Translations under genes and position numbers: made by a program
Source: Chloroflexota bacterium
GTDB taxonomy: Bacteria > Chloroflexota > Ktedonobacteria > Ktedonobacterales > Ktedonobacteraceae
Direction: 5' to 3'
Length of the DNA stretch: 10,804 bases
NCBI GenBank assembly: GCA_005881495.1
Contig: VBHI01000155.1
Coordinates: forward strand, 1-10,804
In this document: positions 6,060 through 10,804 of the stretch, one piece after another
How the letters are laid out: every line of letters starts with the position of its first letter
Numbering within the stretch: position 1 is the stretch's first letter
Notes under the pieces: generated by a model
Database searches by the model: none
What the model saw: only the letters and a program-made list of their open reading frames with translations
Told to the model about the DNA's origin: nothing

Positions 6060-8792
6060 TTAACCAGGACATCCAATAGTGAAGGAGACTGTGACCGTCT
6101 GTGGGTCTCCGACTGAAGGGGTAATGGTGACAGTTGCAGTGTATTTCTGCCCAAACTTTAATGACCCTGTGCCATCCGCTGAGAATTTCAGCGTTGCATC
6201 TCCACTGCCTTGTCCAGAGGGTGAGACACTTAACCAGCCGGTAGACTGACCAGGTGTATAAGCCGGGTCGGAGACATTCCAACTCAGTGTGCCACCGCCA
6301 GTATTGGTGATCGTTAGGGTACCCGAGTCCGTATATACACAGTTTGGAGGCGTTAAGGGTAGCTCCTGGGTGCTGAGATGCATTGATGGCGGCGATGGCG
6401 GCTGTGTTATTGTAATTGTCACAGCTATTTTGGCCGGACTACCCGAAACAACATTCCCTGTCAGCGGATCAACTGCATCAATTGTCACCGTTGCTGTATA
6501 GGGACCGGCATGTACTTGCGCTGGATTGACGACGACACTATCGGTTGTGTTTGCCCCTGCCGCCAGGTCCGTACCGGAAGCCGACGAAATGGAAACAAAT
6601 GAGGGCGCACCTAAGGTGGCTGTCCAGTTCAACGGCGCACCGCCCGTATTTTCGATTTTGAATGGTTGGGATGCCGCCTGGTCTCCATTTGACAGATTAA
6701 AGGAGAGTGCGTTGGTATCTAGCGCGAGCACTGGAGGCGTTTCGGTTACCTTGAGTGTGATGCTTATCGTCTGCGGGCTACCGCTAATAGGGGCACCGCC
6801 GTTGACTGTGGCGAGGGAGATCGAGCCAGTATATTTTCCGAGAGCAAGGGCCGACGATGTCACATTCACACTGAATGTCGTGCTGCCACTGGTGATGGTT
6901 GTCGCGGAAGGCGTCACTGCCAGCCAGCCTTTGCCTGATGCCATTGTCACTGTCGGTGTGATGGTGACGCCGTCTGTGCAGGCTCCAGTTATTCCGATAG
7001 TAAAACTTTGCGACGATGGCTTGGGATTTGATCCCATTTGAGCACTAAAGGATTCACTGGATACTGAGGGATCCTGCAGCGTACAGGGTTGTGTCGTTAG
7101 TGGGGTATTGACCACAATTTTGATCGTCACATGTACATTGCCTCCATTTGAGGTGATGTTCAAAACGGCAGATTGTGGACCGGCTGTGAGATTGGTAGTG
7201 TCTACCGTCACTTTGATAGTATTGGGCCGAGTGCCAGGCTGGATCGTTTGCGATGTTGTGTCCAGCGTCACCCAGTTTGCGTTCGCTGTATCCACCTTCC
7301 AATTGAGCGCCAGAGTGCCGGAATTACTCACAGTTACCGTCTTGGTGAGCTGGTTTCCACTGTCCAGCGCGCCAAAATCAAGTGAGTTGGGTGTGACGTT
7401 GATCTTCGCAACCGGCTTTGGACTCGGTGGAACTACTTCAAGTTTCACATTCACCAGAGAGTCACCGCCATTTGAAGTAATGTGTAGTGTAGCAGTATAC
7501 ACGCCTACCTTGAGCTGAGTGGTATCCGCCGTGACATAGATGAACTGGGGTGAGGCATAGGGCTGGGAGAGCTGGATGCTACCCGCGGTAGGTTGCAACT
7601 TCGCCCACGCCGCATTTCCGCTGCTTGCCTGCCAGGAAAGCATATGACCGCCACCGTTACTCACAACAACTGACATGACAGGTTTACTACCCTGTTCGAT
7701 TTTCCCGAAGTCAATGTCGGAGGGCCTCGCGATGAGTTTTGCTGCCGGTGCATCGATTCTAAAATCGATGACGGTGCTGCGCGAACTGATATCCTCCCTC
7801 GCGCGAATAGTATGCTGACCCAGGCTCCAGTTTGTACTTACTGGGATCGTTACGTCGAAGGTTCCATTGCTTCCAGCGGTAATATGCGAATTTGCTAGTT
7901 TGAACTGCCCGGCGAGCGACATCGGAAGGGCGGAGGAAGCTGTATGGGCAGTTACTGCTGGTGCAGTGTTAAAAGTGGCGAAAAGCGGGATGGTATTGTC
8001 CAGCGTCAGGGTTACACTACTTCCTGGAACAAAGTTACTGCCGTGCAAGTGAAGCACACCGCCTGAGGTTACGCCGGTGCTGCCGGAGATTGAGATAGTG
8101 GGAGGCAGTCCAAGAAACAATCCACCAATGGTGCCGGCGATAATCAAACAGATGACAGCAATGATCAAGACCATTACGCCACAAGGGAGACCGCCTGGAG
8201 TAGGACTGTTGCCAGAACTGCCCGGGCCACTGTGACTGGAAGAAGGTGGAGTCTGAGGATGAGTAGACGGTCGGGGTCCTGTAGTTGGTATAGGCGTCTG
8301 CGGCGCCGCAGGGATATATTGTGGTGCGGGAGTGGATACCACGTTTTGAAAACCCTGGGCAGCAGAAGGACCATTCGGAAATGAAGGGTTGCCGTGCACC
8401 ATTGGCACTCCACCAAACTGGGGAGTACTATGTATCATTGGTACATTAGCGGCAGGAGGTTGATCTGCTATGGCTCCAAACAATGGTATTCCTAGCAAGA
8501 GCGCGCGACGGCGGCGCTCCTCCTCATCTTCATCGTCGTCGGGAGTGGGGGTTGGTTCAGCCGCTCCACTTTGGGCCCACGGGGGCCTCGTAGCGACATC
8601 ATTTTGTTCGCCATAATTTCTCAGTGGGAGATGAGATGGGTTACTGATTTTTGTCGGCTGATCATCGGCAAGGACAGTCGCGGCCGGATTGTCCCCTATA
8701 CTGCCTCTCGCGTTGGTGATGATTCTGCCGCATTGTCCGCAAAATTGAGCATGAAGGGGCAATATTGATCCACAGTATAAGCAACGATCCAT
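6060..8792 (-). CDS. Zinc-ribbon, single-pass membrane protein with repeated BACON/ASH-like Ig modules
   Basis: A 910-residue protein of unknown function. It begins with a small zinc ribbon, CLYC (4-7) and CGQC (18-21). A linker follows with a charge block of Asp/Glu then four Arg (about 85-96) and a long Pro/Ser/Gly-rich stretch (about 110-203). One transmembrane helix lies at about 204-230. With no signal peptide, the ribbon should be cytoplasmic and the rest outside. The outer part starts with an IPT-like strand-rich region (about 231-350). Five modules of about 100-115 residues follow (about 351-455, 461-562, 568-683, 688-797, 803-908), carrying anchors such as LDFG, SNSGTLALNWKV, NTGGGTLSWNV and HITSNGG. 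Module 3 lacks the usual SN-G-LxW anchor. Such modules usually act in binding or as stalks. GGAGG lies six bases before ATG. The gene is monocistronic in appearance and converges on the cysteine operon, with no evident functional link. Confidence 0.85.
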   Translation of the reverse strand: MDRCLYCGSILPLHAQFCGQCGRIITNARGSIGDNPAATVLADDQPTKISNPSHLPLRNYGEQNDVATRPPWAQSGAAEPTPTPDDDEDEEERRRRALLLGIPLFGAIADQPPAANVPMIHSTPQFGGVPMVHGNPSFPNGPSAAQGFQNVVSTPAPQYIPAAPQTPIPTTGPRPSTHPQTPPSSSHSGPGSSGNSPTPGGLPCGVMVLIIAVICLIIAGTIGGLFLGLPPTISISGSTGVTSGGVLHLHGSNFVPGSSVTLTLDNTIPLFATFNTAPAVTAHTASSALPMSLAGQFKLANSHITAGSNGTFDVTIPVSTNWSLGQHTIRAREDISSRSTVIDFRIDAPAAKLIARPSDIDFGKIEQGSKPVMSVVVSNGGGHMLSWQASSGNAAWAKLQPTAGSIQLSQPYASPQFIYVTADTTQLKVGVYTATLHITSNGGDSLVNVKLEVVPPSPKPVAKINVTPNSLDFGALDSGNQLTKTVTVSNSGTLALNWKVDTANANWVTLDTTSQTIQPGTRPNTIKVTVDTTNLTAGPQSAVLNITSNGGNVHVTIKIVVNTPLTTQPCTLQDPSVSSESFSAQMGSNPKPSSQSFTIGITGACTDGVTITPTVTMASGKGWLAVTPSATTITSGSTTFSVNVTSSALALGKYTGSISLATVNGGAPISGSPQTISITLKVTETPPVLALDTNALSFNLSNGDQAASQPFKIENTGGAPLNWTATLGAPSFVSISSASGTDLAAGANTTDSVVVNPAQVHAGPYTATVTIDAVDPLTGNVVSGSPAKIAVTITITQPPSPPSMHLSTQELPLTPPNCVYTDSGTLTITNTGGGTLSWNVSDPAYTPGQSTGWLSVSPSGQGSGDATLKFSADGTGSLKFGQKYTATVTITPSVGDPQTVTVSFTIGCPG

Positions 8793-8950
8793 AGCTTGCC
8801 TCCGGGGAGAGTCATATTGCGCTCGTTTTTTCAGTACTAACCAGTTTCGCTATAAAAAATGATGCAAATAGAGTTATACAAAACATTTCTTCATTGCTAC
8901 TAGTATACCTGATTATCGAATAGCAGTGCCGTTACCTATATCACTTTAGC

Positions 8951-8970
8951 AGTGTGATTTGCCACACACT
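8951..8970. promoter_or_regulatory. CRP-like inverted repeat upstream of the membrane-protein gene
   Basis: AGTGTG (8951-8956) and CACACT (8965-8970) are perfect 6-bp inverted repeats 8 bp apart. The inner TGTGA-N6-ACACA resembles the CRP/FNR-family operator pattern TGTGA-N6-TCACA with one base off. It lies about 160 bp upstream of the start codon, a plausible activator position. No promoter was identified to relate it to, so it is only suggestive. Confidence 0.25.
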
Positions 8971-9089
8971 TCTTGCCACTTTTTGCCTCTTTTTGCACAC
9001 AGCCAGGGCTCAGTGCTGATAGATAGACGATTTCATTTGATAAAATTTGTATATCGATTGCTTGCCTTTATTTTGATGATCGGATGGAG

Positions 9090-9101
9090 GTGAGTGCTCA
9101 C
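9090..9101. promoter_or_regulatory. Short palindrome GTGAG-TG-CTCAC
   Basis: A 5-bp perfect inverted repeat with a 2-bp centre lies 39 bp beyond the paaK stop. It is too tight to form an RNA hairpin and could only be a protein-binding site. Nothing else supports a function. Confidence 0.15.
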
Positions 9102-9140
9102 TGTACAAGTAAACAATAAGCGCTGCCTTCGTTGGCTGCT

Positions 9141-10409
9141 CTACATTCGCTTTCTGCGATCCTCGACCCTTTTCGCCTTCAATTCAAAGCGAGGCAATGT
9201 CCCAGGCTCAACAGGCTCGATGGAAATACGTAAATGAAGGGCTGTGCGCAGTTCGTCCTGGATATCTTTTATGAGATCTGGCGGGCATTCCACCTCTAAA
9301 GCAATCTCATCCATGGGGCCGTCGCGAGTGACAATCACGCGGTATTCGGCAACCGCGGGGAAACGATGGAGAACATCAGCAAGCGTTGAAGGATAGACGT
9401 TGATACCACGCACAATCAGCATATCGTCTACCCGTCCCAAGATGCCGCCGGGTAGATGAAGAAAAGTTCGCCCGCACTTACAGCTATAGCCGCCATGTCG
9501 CACCATGTCCCCAGTCCGGTAGCGGATAGCGGGACTGCCCCAACGCCCTAGGTTAGTGAGTACCAGTTCGCCAGCCTGGTCTCCTTGAACAGGTTGGCCA
9601 CTGTGGGGATCAAGTACCTCGGCAATGAACTCAGCTTCGTTGACGTGCAGCCCATTCTGTTCTGAACAAGCAAAGCCGAATGCGCCCATTTCAGTCATAC
9701 CGGCATGGTCATAGGTTGTTGCGCCCCATGCGTCCTCAATGCGTTCGCGCGTAGCTGGAATAGAGGCCCCGGGTTCACCTGCATGAATGGTCACGCGGAT
9801 TGTCGAGTCGCGCATGTTCATACCGTACTCTTGCGCGACTTCAGCTAAACGCAGGGCATAACTGGGCGTGCAAACCAGCACGGTAGCGCCAATTTCCCGT
9901 ATAGCGCGCAGCCGTTGGAGAGAGTCCATGCCACCACCGGGAACAGTGAGTGCCCCAAGCTTTTTGGCGCCTTCGTAGGCTGACCAGAAGCCAATGAAGG
10001 GGCCAAAGCCAAAAGCAAGAAAGACGATATCATCCCGGGTGACACCTGATCCTTGATAGACGGTTTTCCAGCTATCGCCCCACCAATCCCAGCTCTCCTG
10101 AGTGTCAAGTATCTTCAAAGGGAGGCCGGTAGTGCCGGAGGTCTGGTGCAGGCGGATATAGTCGCGTAGGGGATAGGTGAGGTTACTACCAAATAATGGG
10201 TGGGCTGCCTGGTCGGCCACGAGCTCCCGTTTTGTCGTATAAGGCAAAAAGGTCAGGTCTGCCAGTCTTTCAAGAGTGGGGTGTTCTTTTCCAGCGAGCT
10301 TTTCCTGGTAAAAGCGGTTGGCTGGCAACATGCGTGACAATCCCAATTGTAGCCGCGCCAATTGATGTGCCTCGATGAGTGAACGGGAAGCGGTTTCCAG
10401 GTTTGACAT
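9141..10409 (-). CDS. paaK: Phenylacetate-CoA ligase family protein (PaaK type)
   Basis: An ANL-superfamily adenylating enzyme that converts an aromatic acid, typically phenylacetate, to its CoA thioester with ATP; cytoplasmic. The 422-residue product has the family's usual size. Motifs in order: HQTSGTTGLPLKI (88-100, ATP P-loop), HAGEPGAS (209-216), YDHAGMTEMG (233-242), RYRTGDMV (296-303), GRVDDMLIVRGINVYPS (325-341, hinge to the C-terminal domain) and a C-terminal FELKAKRVEDRR whose K411 is the expected catalytic lysine. C248, H255, C310 and C312 are placed like the structural zinc ligands of some family members. ATG 10409 is chosen: TCCTTT on the plus strand (10420-10425) gives AAAGGA ten bases upstream. 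The 10-codon extension would begin with TTG and has no ribosome binding site. No paaA-E or other phenylacetate genes are nearby, so the true acid is uncertain. The upstream SCP2 gene on the same strand hints at lipid or acyl-CoA metabolism. Confidence 0.9.
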   Translation of the reverse strand: MSNLETASRSLIEAHQLARLQLGLSRMLPANRFYQEKLAGKEHPTLERLADLTFLPYTTKRELVADQAAHPLFGSNLTYPLRDYIRLHQTSGTTGLPLKILDTQESWDWWGDSWKTVYQGSGVTRDDIVFLAFGFGPFIGFWSAYEGAKKLGALTVPGGGMDSLQRLRAIREIGATVLVCTPSYALRLAEVAQEYGMNMRDSTIRVTIHAGEPGASIPATRERIEDAWGATTYDHAGMTEMGAFGFACSEQNGLHVNEAEFIAEVLDPHSGQPVQGDQAGELVLTNLGRWGSPAIRYRTGDMVRHGGYSCKCGRTFLHLPGGILGRVDDMLIVRGINVYPSTLADVLHRFPAVAEYRVIVTRDGPMDEIALEVECPPDLIKDIQDELRTALHLRISIEPVEPGTLPRFELKAKRVEDRRKRM

Positions 10410-10481
10410 CAAGAAACAGTCCTTTCTGGAAGTTGTCAATAGTATGTATGGCGAGACTGAACAGTGACTTTATGTAGATAG

Positions 10482-10617
10482 TCTAACTCAAGATGAGGAC
10501 TTTGTCGAGGAGAGGTGTATAAAAGAATAGACGAAAACGAGAAGTGGAGCCTATCGTATAGAAAGTAGGTAGGGAGACTCCACTTCTCGTTTTCGCTTCA
10601 ATGAACCTTGACTTAGA
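10482..10617. repeat. Outer imperfect inverted repeat around the long hairpin
   Basis: TCTAACTCAAG (10482-10492) and CTTGACTTAGA (10607-10617) are inverted repeats matching at 10 of 11 positions, and they bracket the hairpin at 10532-10595. The distances from each arm to the hairpin differ (39 and 11 bp), so they would not extend the same stem directly. They may be coincidence or the ends of a small palindromic element. Confidence 0.25.
10532..10595 (-). terminator. Long perfect hairpin, probably terminator of the SCP2 gene
   Basis: CGAAAACGAGAAGTGGAG (10532-10549) and its exact complement (10578-10595) form an 18-bp stem with a 28-nt loop. The loop contains a small CTAT-CGT-ATAG hairpin (10551-10561). 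It lies 30 bp past the minus-strand stop of the SCP2 gene and about 120 bp upstream of paaK. On the minus strand the stem is followed by TCTATTCTTTTATAC, T-rich but not a clean run. A transcription terminator, an mRNA-stabilising 3' structure or a mobile palindromic repeat would all fit. Confidence 0.55.
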
Positions 10618-10625
10618 AGGAGTCA

Positions 10626-10804
10626 TTACCGCTGTGTAGGGAAAAGAGTGGGAACTCTCATAGCGAGCATCATGTCGCCGGCTATTTTGAGCTTGCCTGT
10701 CATAAAGGCATTCGTTGCATCAAGTTTACCTTCGGTAATACCCAACCAATCTTTATCACTGACAGTGAAAGTGACATCGGGTTTCTCGACGCCGCCTAGA
10801 ATCA
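10626..10804 (-). CDS. SCP2 sterol-carrier domain protein, C-terminal part (truncated by window edge)
   Basis: The minus strand is open from the window end for 58 full codons to TAA (complement of 10626-10628). The reading is ILGGVEKPDV, then TFTVSDKDWL, GITEGKLDAT, NAFMTGKLKI, AGDMMLAMRV and PTLFPTQR. The pattern D..TFTVSD.DW, then GKLD...AFMTGKLKI.GDM.LAM is the hallmark end of SCP2 domains, small lipid-binding folds that take up sterols, fatty acids or acyl-CoA in the cytoplasm. In bacteria they occur alone or fused to other domains, and the missing N-terminal part would decide which. The gene is followed by the 18-bp hairpin and then paaK on the same strand. Confidence 0.85.
   Translation of the reverse strand, partial: ILGGVEKPDVTFTVSDKDWLGITEGKLDATNAFMTGKLKIAGDMMLAMRVPTLFPTQR

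Larger units (their letters stand above)
8793..9140. other. 348-bp non-coding gap upstream of the zinc-ribbon membrane protein gene
   Basis: This AT-rich gap must contain the promoter of the minus-strand membrane-protein gene and the 3' end of the paaK transcript. No convincing -35/-10 pair was found: TATACT-like (complement of 8902-8907) and TATAAC-like (complement of 8873-8878) hexamers have no good partner at 16-18 bp. It has T-runs, a TTTTTGC motif repeated at 10-bp spacing near 8978-8995, and two small dyads. No clear terminator hairpin follows the paaK stop, and no open frame or RNA gene is recognised. Confidence 0.5.

Noticed and set aside
5867..6282. Two minus-strand open frames crossing the convergent junction
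   Set aside because: They overlap both mec and the membrane-protein gene and run through the terminator hairpin; there is no coding evidence.
6526..7518. Long plus-strand open frames (6526-7041, 7108-7518) opposite the membrane-protein gene
   Set aside because: They mirror the Thr/Val/Ser-rich repeats of the minus-strand modules, have no ribosome binding site or recognisable domain, and lie within a gene with clear protein-level repeats.
9121..9145. GCC-N6-GGC just after the paaK stop as a terminator
   Set aside because: The stem has only three pairs and no T-run follows on the minus strand.
10410..10439. PaaK start at 10439
   Set aside because: The codon is TTG without a ribosome binding site; AAAGGA precedes ATG 10409.

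Overview
The window looks like chromosomal DNA of a soil-type bacterium of moderate G+C. The best guess is a member of the Chloroflexota, class Ktedonobacteria. That guess rests on the large membrane protein at 6060-8792, which combines a zinc ribbon, a Pro/Ser-rich linker, one membrane helix and repeated BACON/ASH-like Ig modules, and on the actinobacteria-like cysteine genes beside it. It is inference; no rRNA or other phylogenetic marker is present. No insertion sequence, prophage, CRISPR array or tRNA was seen.

Layout. Bases 1-93 may hold the end of a plus-strand membrane protein. Two minus-strand genes follow: a GH4 alpha-galactosidase of the MelA type (95-1396) and a DAO/SoxB-like FAD oxidoreductase (1553-2731). 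A 315-bp divergent intergenic region (2732-3046), rich in dyads and TTGACA hexamers, separates them from a plus-strand operon. The operon holds four genes: a rhodanese-E1 activating enzyme (3047-4234), a CysO-type ubiquitin-like sulfur carrier (4325-4597), CysM (4613-5548) and a JAMM/Mec peptidase (5542-5967). It ends at a clear hairpin terminator (5998-6029). The right half is all minus strand: the 910-residue membrane protein, a 348-bp non-coding gap, a PaaK-type phenylacetate-CoA ligase (9141-10409), a long perfect hairpin (10532-10595), and the C-terminal 58 codons of an SCP2 sterol-carrier domain protein cut by the window edge.

How the genes work together. The operon encodes a nearly complete carrier-protein route to cysteine, the pathway known from Mycobacterium tuberculosis. 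The rhodanese-E1 protein would adenylate the carrier's C-terminal Gly and convert it to a thiocarboxylate. CysM would combine that thiocarboxylate with a PLP-bound aminoacrylate made from O-phosphoserine. Mec would release cysteine from the CysO-Cys adduct. The main oddity is that the carrier ends in Gly-Gly-Arg rather than Gly-Gly. The JAMM protease may therefore act twice: first trimming the precursor, then releasing the product. The pathway is established in mycobacteria; the processing step here is inference.

Starts were revised for two genes by the position of ribosome binding sites: MelA starts at 1396 rather than 1480, and PaaK at 10409 rather than a TTG at 10439.
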